Assembly (NCBI GenBank): GCA_034440615.1
Contig: JAOTOM010004873.1
Coordinates: 474,001-538,000 of the forward strand
Direction: 5' to 3'
Source: Ashinkailepas kermadecensis
Taxonomy: Eukaryota > Arthropoda > Thecostraca > Neolepadidae
Length of the DNA stretch: 64,000 nucleotides
Shown: piece by piece, positions 35,433-47,212 of the stretch
How positions within the stretch are numbered: position 1 is the stretch's first letter
Layout: each line of letters opens with the position of its first letter
Made by a program: the position numbers and the translations under genes
Notes under the pieces: model-generated
The model's database searches: none
What the model was told of the DNA's origin: nothing
What the model saw: only the letters and a program-made list of their open reading frames with translations

Positions 35433-36500
35433 ACTGGCGGCGTCGAGGCGGCTCGTGCCGGCCACGGATGCGAGCAGGAGGCGAGTCAGGGGCAGCTGCG
35501 GCGAAGCGGTTCTGATCCCGGTGACGAGACAGCTGCAGCGGCGGCAGTCGCCGCAGGCGAAACGCTAGCGGACGCCCGCGGCCGGCACCGTGCGCGGTCA
35601 CACGAGCTTCAAAACAGGCCGCCAGTCGGCGCGGCGGGCGGCAGGCAATGAGCAGCATCACGTGTCAACACGGCCGAGCCACGAACAGCCCCGAGATGGC
35701 CACAATGCGGGCAGGCGCAAATCAGCCCGCAAAACAACCGGCGCGACGAATGCTATCGGAAACATCGCCAATCTAAAATCCCACCAAATGTTGACAACGA
35801 TCATCCTGGGAGGCCAATATTTTTATGAGCCAGCCAGGTGCACACAAGCTCTGACAAAGCCGAAGGGACCCCGCTTCCCACTGCTCCCGAGCGCGCCTTT
35901 GACAAATTCGAATCGCCCCTCGTGTCGCGGCGCGTAAGAGCCAGAACCGCCGGATAACGGCCGGATCTTGGCCCCTGCCGGCGGCCGAGATTGGAGCGGA
36001 CGGCGGCCGCCTCTCGACGGCGTCCGTAAAATGAGCCTTACTGACACGTGAATGGAGCCTGTCGCGCCCGGACGACTGGCGGGCATCGCTCACGGTCTCA
36101 GACGTCCGAGATGACAGCCGCGGCCGCCGCACAAAACCCGGCCGGCGTCCCTGCGTCAATAACCGTGACCCTGTGGCGCTGCGCACAGACCGCGCTCCCG
36201 GCGAGCGCTCCCTCCTTCAGATGCGCCACTCGAACCTGTGATTTTCTTCTCCAGTGGAAGCGGGCCGCGCCGGGCGCCGGCCGTCCCCGAAACTGAATAT
36301 TTTTGCCCGGCGTGCGCTGCCGGTCCGGGCGACCACGTTCCTCGCTTGGCGATGAGCAGAGCACCCTTCCTTCTGCGGCCATCCGCCGGTCCGTAGCACG
36401 GCCGACAGCCAACCGGGGTCATCTCAGTACACCCGTGCTGCCGTGGCCGACCGACCGAGTGGCCGGCGGCCAGATGACCTGACCCGCCACCAGGCGGGAG
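35433..36500. other. CpG-rich island
   Basis: GC- and CG-rich sequence directly follows the 36-bp array. Several overlapping open frames occur (35047-35661 minus, 35773-36186 minus, 36156-36641 minus, 36048-36296 plus). None shows a known domain. Promoter-like composition, but no gene is seen on either side. Confidence 0.45.
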
Positions 36501-38621
36501 CAACGTCTCAGTCGCCAGCCGGATCCCCACGTTTCGGAAGACTTTCTCGGTGGTAGACATACCGCTTGGAATACTCGCTTCGGAGTATGCCGAATAAGCT
36601 AATAGCCTAAATGCTTCGGTGGTAATGTGCCTAATAAGCAATTATCCCGAGCAATTATACCGAGCAAGTGCACTCCCGGGTGGAGTGCATATGTTTTGTT
36701 TTTTAATCCATCCTAGTCAAATTGGTTGAAGAAAAGAACTTCGAATTTGGAAGTTGCCGGTATCCAGCGTGCGGTTCTATTGCTTTTTGACAAATGTGCA
36801 TGAGTAAGTTATGGTACGCCGGGAGACACTTCAGAACACTGATGACTATTTAAGAACACTCAGGGTTCTTGTATGTCCTATTCAAATATTATAGCCCTAT
36901 ACGACACACCACGGGATTCTTAAAAAAGAAGCTCTTCCAAAAGTATCGCTACCCTTCTAGGTTTCTTTTGAAAAATCATGGAGGAAGCGATAATAATTGA
37001 ATCGTAAGCACATCACCGTGATTTTGTAAGAACGGTGGTATCAGAACGAATTCGTCTGACATATTGGCATGTCTTCTTCGTGGGGATTACGTTCCTCGGA
37101 AAATCCAGCGCTCTTTTTGATCAAAGGATGTTATTATTTGACCAGCGCTGATCAAACAATAGCATCCTTTCTGACGCGATTCCCCTTTCTGCGCGACTGG
37201 ACTTGACCTCAAACTTGCTTCATGCAGCAATCTGGAACATACCTCGCGCTACATTCAACAGCAATTCGTAGAATAAAGACGTTGGCCGGAGGCGAAATGC
37301 TTGTGAAAAAAAATGGCGCCAACACCTTAATCAAAATTGGGCAAATAAACTTATTCTCACAACAAAGCAATAAGACGTCTCATGAAAACCCTCCACATCG
37401 AAGCCGCAGAACTTTGGCAGCGCCTCAAGCCGTCATGACACACGCACCCAAGCCTTGGCGAAATGCTGCCAATCCCCCGGTCACGATCACTGAATATCAC
37501 GTTGAGCAGGACGAGGAAACCATGCGCGTATAGACGGCGATCATTTGGCTTACCAATCTCAATCCTGGGCTTCAATTGTATGGCACGTGAAGACAATGGT
37601 GAGCATTATCTAAATCCTATCGTGAGCAATCATAAATCACATACTGATGAGAAATCGGAAACCGGAAGCGCCTCGCACCATGATGCACGCGCATCAAACT
37701 TCAGCGGAACGCTGCCAGCCACTCGGTCAAGACAATGCCGCGTTCTGCAGGGAAATGGAACGACGATACGGGCATAGGCACGGAACCTTTGGCTTCCGAA
37801 TCCCAATCGTGAGCTTCAGTTCTAGACACGTGGGGACACTGGCAACAATCACCAAATTAAAAGAGCATTTCGTCAAGGTCCTTCAAAGCGTTTCTCGGTG
37901 CATGGGTGCAGCATCACAAACAAGGGTGTCGCTTTATGAAAATTATTGTATGGCTCAAATGCCCGAATTACAGTGTATGTGCGCGGGGCCATGGAAAACG
38001 GGCACTGAGCACATAGACACGGACAATATTAGTAGGCGTCAGGAGCGGATGCAGGAAGGAGTAAATGAGGTATCCCCCCCCCTCCCCCGGATTGAATGGT
38101 GACGCCCGGGCCCCCACGAAGTGGGTTTGGTAGCGGGCTTGAAGGTTTTCCTTCACCATTGGTTTACATGCAATTGTACCGTTTTTCTCTACGCTCTCTT
38201 GCATGTTTTATGTCCATATAGATCACTTTGACATATACCAATTGAAGGAACTATTCTTCAGCTTCAGCAAAATGTATCCGAAATGACCCAGTAACAATTT
38301 TCCTGCCTAATAATGTGCCGTTTCGGCAGGCTAACCATCAAGTTCCTCCAAAATAAAGGGATTTTCCCCGATATTGGTAGGCTCCCTCTACCGTCCGTTT
38401 TGGCTGGTGTTGTCACCCCCGTTCGAGAGCGAAAGAAAGGACAGACGGGGGGAGCTAAGTGCGTCATAGCTTCTTCCCTTCAGTGGCAGGATAATTTTCG
38501 AAAAGTAACCACAGAAGACCGCCTGAAATGATCTAACCGCCCCTAAACCGCAATAGGAGGCCCTTTGTCGTCATAAGAGGTCCCATAGCCGTCACAGGAA
38601 GCCAATAGCTGCCACAAGAGG
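36501..38621. other. No recognised gene
   Basis: A 19-bp imperfect hairpin lies at 37123-37170 (AAAGGATGTTATTATTTGA paired with TCAAACAATAGCATCCTTT). The phrase GGAGCGGATGCAGGAAGGAG at 38043 resembles hAT-type ends. Short frames (37222-37533, 37647-38102) are not recognised. Confidence 0.5.
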
Positions 38622-38858
38622 CAGGGACGGATCCAGGAATTGTCATCTGGGGGAGGGGGACACGTGCTTGGAGTGGCGCCACCGCGAAAGCAGCTTGAGG
38701 GGTGTCTTTCCTGCCAAGAGGCGCCTGTGGCTGAAAAATTCGATGGTGTTGGGGTGCACTCGAGCCTTCGCGGAGGGACGCGTTTTCCTGGTCGAAGGGA
38801 CGCCACCTTTCATGGGGGGTATGTGCCCCACTTGCCTCCCTTGATCCGCCACCGACAG
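38622..38858 (+). mobile_element. hAT-like MITE, copy 1
   Basis: Begins CAGGGACGGATCCAGG and ends CCCTTGATCCGCCACCGAC, an imperfect inverted repeat of the start. This start is typical of hAT-superfamily termini in invertebrates. The interior (GGCTGAAAAAT, GGGGTGCACTCGAGCCT) matches the reversed copy at 43020-43302. No transposase is encoded. Confidence 0.65.
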
Positions 38859-38897
38859 GAGGCCCCATATATCCCACGTAATATATTCTTGTGCATT

Positions 38898-38899
<2 letters not shown>

Positions 38900-38978
<79 letters not shown>

Positions 38979-38979
38979 C
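38900..38979. repeat. (TA)n(TG)n compound microsatellite
   Basis: About 50 bp of TA followed by about 25 bp of TG. Confidence 0.97.
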
Positions 38980-40461
38980 TGGTGTATGGATGGTTCAAAA
39001 GCAATCTGCACCAATGAGCCGCAAGACATTATTGCAAATGATTATGCCCTTTATTTGCATGCTTACGGTTAAGCCTACACATGAATGGATGCACGCGTTT
39101 GGTTCGTGGGTGCATATGCAGTCTGTATATATTGGTGGCAAATAGTGAAAATAATTGGTGTGGCAGGGGGTGTTTGTTGATACCCGCTGATGACATCTGT
39201 TCACTATGTCTATGTGCAGGAAGCTGGCTGCATCTGTCATTGAGTATGCAAGTCACAAATTGGAAAATTGCATACAAATGGTTACCTTCGACCCAACTGC
39301 AGATGTAGCGTCCTGCTTGCGTGGTTCATAAAAATCCCCGAATACGAATATATCGAGTGCGAATATGTTCTTAATACGATTTTCACGTGTATTTGCGCAT
39401 ACGTATTTCAAGTACAAATGTATCGCGAATTTATAACGTAACCAAGTAACAACCGCAGCAGAACGACTACCTGCGTGGATCGCCAACTGTGGTTGGTGAA
39501 AAAATGCAGACATGAACTCACAATATAAGAATCTTTCACCTGTAACTTCGCCTGCTTTCATTCATCACTCGCATCGCAGCCATAATGTACGAGTGGTCTG
39601 CGCACACGTGGTGACCGTCTGTCACAGCGCGGCTTGAACTTGATCTGACTATGTACTGAACTGGGGCGGCAAGGGAACACACGCCAGCGGGTAAGGCTAC
39701 CACTGATGGTGGCCTCAGCTGAGATACCCCTCGCGCAAATGACGTCGCAGGAGCCGACGGGACGGCTTCGGGAACGGACACAGCAACGGCACCATTCGCG
39801 ACCTGATCTGGCCATAATGTGAATAACCTATCAAGGTCCACGACCTGGACCGTGCACGCCTGACCCGCTGTCTGCACGATGGTCGCTGGCAGCCGGCGGC
39901 TGTGGAAAGCTGACGTCTTCCTATTTATATATTTATTTATTTATGTCACAATACATGCCCTCCACGTGCAGTGGCTATTATGGACAGTCCTCTGCAATTT
40001 GTTTTGAAAATCACATTTTAAAGTCGTATTTAGGCAATCCAACATCGGTAGGTTTTAAGTAATACAATATTAGTGCGTTTAAGTGATTCAACATCGGTAG
40101 GTTTTAGGCCGTCCAACATCAGTAGGCTAGGTTAGGTTGTATTAATTTGTATTGATAATTGTATGTTATTTTTCATTATATCCCACCAGACCCAAAACCT
40201 TTTCCCCAAACTTCCCATATGTTGTTGAGGTGGGATAGCAGGTACATGTAGTCAATCTTTTTATTGTTTAAAAAAGTGATTTCAATGTTTTTAATATTAT
40301 TTTCTTGGACTGATTTCTTAGACAGAGGTACTTGAACTTAAAGTGCTTATATCTTTGGAAGTTTTCATTTTCCAAAGGAATGAGTGTCAAATCAGAAAAC
40401 ACCAGAAAAACAACATTGTGATCAGAAATGGCCCAGGGACTTCTTATGCATGTTTGCAATT
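38980..40461. other. No recognised gene
   Basis: A 113-codon minus frame at 39536-39877 is not recognised. At 40040-40130 the phrase AACATCGGTAGGTTTTA is repeated about three times at ~40-50-bp spacing. Confidence 0.5.
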
Positions 40462-41390
40462 TTAATGATGACTATTGGGGTTTTAGGGTGCATAAACCCC
40501 ATTGGGTTATATTGCACCCATAACAAGGTTGCCTAAGCACGCGTCAGACTGTCACAAACGAATATAAAACATCGGTAGCTATTAAGGCGCTTGATCTGAG
40601 ATCTGTGGAAACAAGTAATCAGTTAGGCAGGTGCATATATTACGTCAAATCCCATCTCCGCAAGGAAGCATAAAACTGCTCCATTGTGTATAAATCGGTA
40701 ATAATCTCCCAATAAGTTCTTCAACCTCAGAGCATTCGCATCTTATCCGAAGTGGCGCCTACGTTCTTCTGTGTATGCTTGGCACGCCACCAGCACATGG
40801 TGCACAGTTAGCGCGGCATTACACCTAACACATTTCGGCCTGTCGTCCCCGCACAATAAATACCTATGTGTTGCTAGAGTGTGACCAATTCTGAGGCGAC
40901 AGATGGCTACCTCGTCCCTTCTAGTTTGGCTGAAGGACGAGGGCCACGGAGCTAAGGTTTGATTTGCTTTAATTTGTTGAACTCCACTTGGTCCCATTTG
41001 CCCTGCCACTGTCTGAGAATAAATGATGAGATAATTGGGTAGTAGTCACTGGCAGGGAGTGGGAGAACGCGACTCCTTGGCGCTTGTGCTGCACGCCTTG
41101 CAGCCCTGTCGGCCAGCTCGTTACCACGGATTCCGACATGTGCTGGAATCCAGCAAAGTATGACCTGTTTTCCCATGCGATGCAGCGAAGTAAGGTTGCG
41201 ATAAAATGTCTCGTACGATGACATGTTGTTGGTTAAAACTGTGCAGCGCCACAAGACTGCTCAGAGAATCAGTCAAAATAAAATGCAAAATATCGTCGTC
41301 AACCTCGATGTATGCAAGAGTTTTGCTGATGGCCATCAACTCCGCAGTGAAGACCGTGGGGTGTGGCGGCATTTTACACAAATCCTATAA
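40462..41390 (-). mobile_element. 5'-truncated I-group LINE, 3' end
   Basis: This is the last ~0.9 kb of a non-LTR retrotransposon: RNase H domain, Cys/His motif, a 3'UTR of about 280 bp, and an end reading CACCCTAAAACCCCAATAGT followed by CATCAT on the minus strand. ATC/CAT repeats after CCCCAATA are usual for I-group LINE ends. The reverse transcriptase is missing, so the copy is 5'-truncated as LINE copies usually are. Confidence 0.72.
40743..41381 (-). pseudogene. LINE RNase H and C-terminal zinc-knuckle region, frameshifted
   Basis: The first piece (41381-41121) reads VFTAELMAISKTLAYIE and ILTDSLSSLVAL, which holds the RNase H Glu and the TDS Asp. The second piece (41254-40952) reads WIPAHVGIRGNELADRAARR, the last RNase H motif with its His and Asp. 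The third (41009-40743) reads CRLRIGHTLATHRYLLCGDD, CVRCNAALTVHHVLVAC, a CxxC...H...C motif found at the C-terminus of RNase H-bearing LINEs. Frame changes near 41240 and 40970 split the gene. Such enzymes remove RNA from the RNA/cDNA hybrid. Confidence 0.82.
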
Positions 41391-43019
41391 TTGTTGATGG
41401 AAAAAATCAACCTAAATATAGGCATCACTCACTTGTCATCTCATGATAACCTCATTCTTTGTCCATTCTGTAAAAAATATAGCCCATAAATGCATCATTT
41501 CAGTCAGCAGATCTGACCCAAATCATATATTTATCATACCTTTGACCCCAACTTAGTGTAGCTATAACTTAGTGGTAAATAGGGTCTTATCGTGATTGTT
41601 ATTGTGGTGCACAAAGAACATATTTTTTTACCAGCAAGCACAAACATTGGTTGAAAAGCAAAATAATACCAAAAAGGAGGGCTTTCAATTGGTTCATATA
41701 CAATAACTAATTATTGAGAGCTTTATAAATTTGCAAGGTAACCTAGCATAAAATTAGCCAGCCTAATCTATGTTCTCAGAGAAAAGTATCAAAATATTGA
41801 AATAAAAGGACATAACCTAACCAGGCCTATCCTCTTTTTTTCGTGGAGGAAAAACATTGTCAACATGCAAGCAAAGCAAGAAAAACACAACAACGTAACG
41901 TTGCAAATGATGTAAACATCACTAATACAAAAAGTTTCAGGATTACCCAGGATATTGGCTGGTGGGAATATTATGGTGGGAATAGCTGATGGTAGGAGAC
42001 ATTTGATTCTCTGCAAAGAGGCAGGGTTGAGTAGCTCTTTCTTTAGGTTTCTTCTCTGATCAATGTATTTGAAATGCTTGGAGCATGCTCTTGGTTCCCA
42101 ACATTTGAGAACTTAGACATGTTTTATTGTATGCTAAGAGATTTTGCTAAGGCAGAATCCTGATAAAATGGTGTAACCAGATTTCTTCTTTATTAAAGTT
42201 GCCTGCCCAGTGCCACCTCTGGTACTGCACAGTAAGGCATGACACCTGAAACAGAGATGTGTTACATTCAAACATTCTATCTAGATGCTGAATTCATACT
42301 ACAGGAAATCAGACTGCAACTCGTGGAAAGTTTCAGGAGGGCATTCATAGCATGACGATTGTATTGTACATAAATGTTCAATTATGCATGTATCGTCAAT
42401 AATCCATGCAAAATTAATAAAGGAATAATGCACCATGCCCTGGGTCTAGCTGGCCTAGAAAGAGCTATGTTTGCAATGACTGTTGTATGTCAATGTAGGT
42501 AGGTAGGTACATGTTTGGAAAAATAGGCTGCTCCTGGATTTTTGGAATTCAGAACACTATCCTCTCCAGGAAATTGTTTCTTGTTTTCTCATCTGGAGGT
42601 TGAATCTCCTATGTCACCTCCTATGTTTGCCAATGAGCTGCTGTGATCAAGTAAAAGTGCTCAAAATTCACCGAAAGTGGGTGCAAATTGAGTGGATGCA
42701 TAAGGTTTGAACAAAAATATTCTCCATACTGGATGATTACAAAATATTCCTCTCAACATGCAATATTACAATGCACAAATCCAACCTTGCCTATGCATGA
42801 TAAAAATATGTGTCGGAACAAATGTTGACTGGAAAGAACAGAACAAGATTAATAACTCAGTCAGCGGAACATAAGTATATTTGCTTGTAGAGGAGGCAAA
42901 ATAAAAGTAACCATTGCGTATGATTTGAGGAAAGTCGTCTGCAACCATATTGATACCATACTAAACAACCTTCGGATGACGTCATGCGGGCTTGAAGGAA
43001 AACTTCGATCTACCTTCTA
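41391..43019. other. No recognised gene
   Basis: AT-rich DNA, nothing supported. Confidence 0.5.
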
Positions 43020-43302
43020 GTAAAGGTATCTTGGGTGACGCCCATCTGACAGGGGAAATGCGCCCGTCTGGGGAGGCTTGAGTGCGTGCACCCCGCACCT
43101 CGTTCAACGGATTTTTCAGCCAAGGGCGCCCTTGGGAAAAAGGATCGAGTACACCCCCACCTCCATCTGAACGGATTTTCGGCCGAAGGCATTCATCTGC
43201 AGGGACTTGGCCTGGAGTGGAGTGGAGTGGCGTTCCGTGGAGGACACAGAGACCCTTTTGACGAGTTACCGTCCCCCATTAAAATCCCTGGATCCGTCCC
43301 TG
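43020..43302 (-). mobile_element. hAT-like MITE, copy 2 (reversed)
   Basis: On the minus strand it begins CAGGGACGGATCCAGGGATT at 43302 and carries the same interior phrases as copy 1 (GGCGCCCTTGGCTGAAAAAT, GGGGTGCACGCACTCAAGCC). It is in the opposite orientation, 4.7 kb away, so the two could also be read as the ends of one large element. The inner end near 43020 is not sharply defined. Confidence 0.6.
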
Positions 43303-43556
43303 GCATTCGATGATTATGTGTACGGCGCATTACGTGGCCGCGGTAGATATCGAGTGCGCAAAATAGGAATGATATTAAAGTATCCAAGGGCCGGCACAAA
43401 GCAGAGCCAGGTCACGAAGGTCTCATTTGAAGAAAATAATGAGAGTTTCGTAAAGGTGAAAGGCAGGAAGTTGTGCAAGCCCACGCTCATTATAGCGATG
43501 CACTATGGCTTAAGATACACCTGGTAGGTCCTGCAATATTCAAAGTTTTGTTTTGA

Positions 43557-44640
43557 AAGAAACCAATTGTGATAAAACTATGTAAAATTTGAACATAGCT
43601 CTAGCACAAAAGCTGTAAATTGGATCGGGCTGAGAGTATGAAATATGAAATGAAGCGAGAAATTACACTAAGACTAACCTCCATAAAATCTGAAATTATG
43701 ATGAGTTAATTTGGGTAGGTATCTGATCTAGAGAGGATCCAAATGCATGCGCATGGGACTCCTGAGCAGCAAAAGAAAGACAATCAATCATCATTTTTGG
43801 ATATGTTCGCAATGTGCACTGGTGCTCTAATACTTATTTTCTTCTCAGAACCATTGCACAATGTGATAACTCCTGTAAAACCTGGCCAGAAATTATTACC
43901 GGCAAAGTATGCTGGCTACCGGGATGATTATTCTCGTAATGAAGGAGCTTCAAACTTGCAGCATATTGAGAAGCTCCATTTTATTCAAGATTGTTTAGCC
44001 CAGGAATGCAAAGGTCCTACGTACTGGATGGGTGGAAGATTCTCCTCCCATCATTTTGTTTCTCTAAGATATCGTTGGAACCAATTGAAATAGACAGAAA
44101 CTAATTACGATAAAACGGTGTAAAATTTGAACCTTTATTTAGTTATAGCACCAGAGCTGTTATTTGGATCGGGCTGACAATTTAAAACATGAAATGAAGC
44201 AACAGATTACACTAAGACCAACCTCCATAAATCTGAAATTATGGTGAGTTCATTTGGGTAGGTGTCTGATCTGGAGAGGATCCAGATTCATGGGTATGGG
44301 ACACCTGAGCAGCAAAATAAGACAGTCAATCATCATTATTAGATATGTTCGCAATGTACACTGGCGTTATAATACTTATTTTCTTCTCAGAACCATTGCA
44401 CAATGTACATGATAACTCCGCCAGAAATTAGTACGGACAAAGTATGCTGGCTCTCGAGATGATTATGATCTTAATCGAGAGAACTTCAAATTTGCAGCAT
44501 ATTGAGAAGCTCTATTTTCTTAAAGATTGCTTAACCAAGGAATGCCAGGGTCCTACGTACCGGAGGGGTAGGAGCATCCTCATCCCATCATTTTGTTTCC
44601 CTAAAATGTCTCAGGAACAAATTGAGGTACACAGCTCAAA
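43557..44640. repeat. ~540-bp tandem duplication, 2 copies
   Basis: Copy 1 (about 43557-44090) and copy 2 (about 44096-44640) align throughout: TTGGATCGGGCTGA at 43621 and 44166, GAGAGGATCC at 43731 and 44273, CAGAACCATTGCACAATGT at 43847 and 44388. Copy 1 has a 116-codon frame (43743-44093) and copy 2 a shorter one (44444-44710). Their shared peptide (LQHIEKLHFIQDCLAQEC against LQHIEKLYFLKDCLTKEC) is not recognised. I cannot tell whether this was ever coding. Confidence 0.85.
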
Positions 44641-45960
44641 TTTTGGACGCACCTCTATGGGAATCAAGGATCATTGGTACACAAAATTGACGTCTGGTCG
44701 TGAATGGTGATGTCATCATGACATAAGCGAAGTCCATGGGTGCTTATATATTGCATAATTGTTATTTGCTGCTTGCTATGCAAGCATCATGCACTGCAAA
44801 CGTGACCTAATAGTTGTCACACGGAATAGGTTCAAGATCTGCATGTCCGAAGTGGCTGAAGCCACGCCAAAATGTGTCACTGAGATATGGCTCACAGGCC
44901 GAATCGGTACCTATAATATAATATTCCGGTACCGAATCGGCCCAACATGCGACACCAATCTTATCGTAGATTCTAGTTGGTCGTCCGCACCCTCCCTCAA
45001 CGGCCTCGTGATCACGGCCAGTCTCGGCTTCATCATCACTTACGATGTGGATATCACGATTCAGGGACACGGAGGGACACCTCACGATTCAGGGACACCT
45101 CGCCCCCCCCCACCCCCCGACAGAGGGACGCTGACGTCTGAACTTGTCCTGGATTCCCTGACACTTAACCCACTTTCCTTGTCCTCGACCATCAGTCTGT
45201 CTCTTTTTTTGTCCACAACCGACACTCAGAGGGTTTTCTCTTCAACCAACTGCAAGCTTTAATTAAACACATGATCATAATAACTGCCACGTTCAAACGC
45301 TTTTTCGCTGGTTAAGAAGTCCACTAATTCATCTCTGCTGACGCGCACCTCCATGTTCATTGTATGCAAAACCCAACCACACTGACTCGACCCCCTACAA
45401 GCAAGGACAGCTCCCCTGTCACAGTAAGCGCTCAGTATGTGACCACGTATATCGACCCAGTCGCCTTATCGGGGAGAGCCTTTTTGCATAGTGACCGCTG
45501 GATCAGGTTCTCCGGTCAAAACATCTCGTCAGCCGGCTACTTTGCAGCGCCCGGCCCGGGCCTCCCCATGCCGCCCTGGCCGGCCGCCGCGCCGGCCGCC
45601 GCGCCGGCCTACCAGGATACAATTGATTCTTACAAATGTAGGCGCAGCTTGGGGCAGCTGAAACTTACGGTACATATAAGCAATGGATCGCTGTTTTCCT
45701 TGGCAGTGGTTTCTGGTTGTGCGCTGTGGTGCATTTTTAGACCTCACTGAAACTTGGAGGCACTACAAATTAGAAAAACTATTGTAATGACTTATTGTTT
45801 GATCAAAGACAGCATATTGCGAACTGTTCCCTTCCCTTTTGAAGTGTTTAATCAGCCCCATTTCGGGGATGTTCTTACGCCCCTTAATATTTTCCGCCAT
45901 AGCGGGAAAAGCGGAGCGCAGGGCCACAAAATTTAATGCAGTTTTCCTTGATCATTATTT
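44641..45960. other. No recognised gene
   Basis: A short GC-rich patch with tandem GGCCGCCGCGCC lies at 45580-45610. Frames at 44759-45262 and 45364-45750 are not recognised. Confidence 0.5.
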
Positions 45961-45966
45961 TGCGAT

Positions 45967-46021
45967 TGACCTGAAAATTTCAACCTCAGGTCATGTAAGG
46001 TCATTGACCTAGCTCAGGTCA
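45967..46021. promoter_or_regulatory. Cluster of five AGGTCA half-sites with a perfect IR1
   Basis: TGACCT at 45967 and 46005, and AGGTCA at 45988, 45998 and 46016. The pair at 45988/45998 is a DR4. The pair at 45998-46010, AGGTCATTGACCT, is a perfect inverted repeat with one spacer, the arrangement bound by EcR/USP-type nuclear receptors. No gene is placed to use it, and a related sequence near 54463-54492 suggests the cluster belongs to a dispersed repeat. Confidence 0.4.
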
Positions 46022-46149
46022 AATAGTATCACCTGCAATAAAGTTTGAGAATCAATAACTCATACACATGAAGAGACATCGAAACGAATATTGCTACGTG
46101 AGTGAAATTGTGCAGTGCCTACAAAAAGTATCTTTTGGATTGTTGTTAG

Positions 46150-46174
46150 AGGTCAGTTCAGTGACCTGAGGTCA
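46150..46174. promoter_or_regulatory. Second AGGTCA cluster with IR1
   Basis: AGGTCA at 46150, AGTTCAGTGACCT (imperfect IR1) at 46155-46167, AGGTCA at 46169. Same caution as for the cluster 130 bp to the left. Confidence 0.35.
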
Positions 46175-47179
46175 CAGTCAATTCTGGCCCATGTTGGCCA
46201 ATTTTCCAATTTTTGCAACATGCAGGTTCTTCTAACATCATTTTACCTTGGTATGCATGCAGAAGCATCAATAAAAGTTCTTTGTTCAATTTGATTGAAC
46301 TCCGTCAAGTGGTCTGAGGTTAGGTCACGATAAAGTGCACAACGTGGGCTAAGCCTATTTTGATGCTGCTGTTTTTATTGTTTTAGTTCGAATTTTCACC
46401 CCCTAAATAGTGTCAAAGTTACATTGTGAGATGTAAATTACCATATTATGGAGGTATGAAGTGTGGTTGAAAAATATTAATTTTCTCAGAAACCGCCAGT
46501 TGCACTTTCAAGCTGATTAAAAAAAACCAAAGTAATTGCATTTTCGGACCCAATTCGACGATGGTTTTCCGATAGTACCTCGTTCGTTTTCATGCAACTC
46601 TTAATTTGAAAGTAAGTTAGACAGGGGGTCTTTAAACACGGAGTTTGAGGACCTGGCCGTAAAGACAACGAATTCATGCAATGAGATTGCTCCCAATTGT
46701 CGCTTCACTTTAGTGATCTTGTCGCACCTTGGCGGTCTTGTTACTGTGTCAAACCCTGACCATTTTCAAGATAAAAACTGTGACCTGGTCTGCCCCAGTA
46801 ATCTGCTGATGCAATGACACCACAAAAATTGCGTTAAAATAGTCGAGAACTGCATTTCTGGCCAGTTTATCCTCCAGTTGTCCTGGTGTGCATTGGGATG
46901 ACTCAAGTCCTTATTGAGATAGCTCAAAGGAAAGTTGGAGTGGCTTGAACCATCCCCAAATTATGCGAAACAACACCCGTGATCACAAGTGATAGTGATG
47001 ATAGTAGATAGAGCACCCATTGCTAAACAGAAAGATTCAGACATTAAACAAGTTAACTAGGTTGTCCTTGCAACTGGACTTCATGGGAAGTTCCAACCCG
47101 AATATTCGTCAATGCAGCACTCTCGTTCGCTTTCCCAGTGCAAGCAGTTGGTGGTTTAGTTAGGTTGACTGGTGCATTA

Positions 47180-47212
47180 TACTGTACTGTACTGTACTGT
47201 ACTGTACTGTAT
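47180..47212. repeat. (ACTGT)n microsatellite
   Basis: Six to seven copies of ACTGT in a row. Confidence 0.97.

Noticed and set aside
34915..35661. Frames of 177-217 codons over the 36-bp array
   Set aside because: Array and CpG island read through on both strands; no domain.
39536..39877. 113-codon minus-strand frame as a gene
   Set aside because: No known domain, no splice context, and moderately GC-rich sequence in which open frames are expected.
43743..44093. 116-codon frame as an expressed gene
   Set aside because: Unrecognised, and its tandem copy is truncated. Kept only as part of the duplication.
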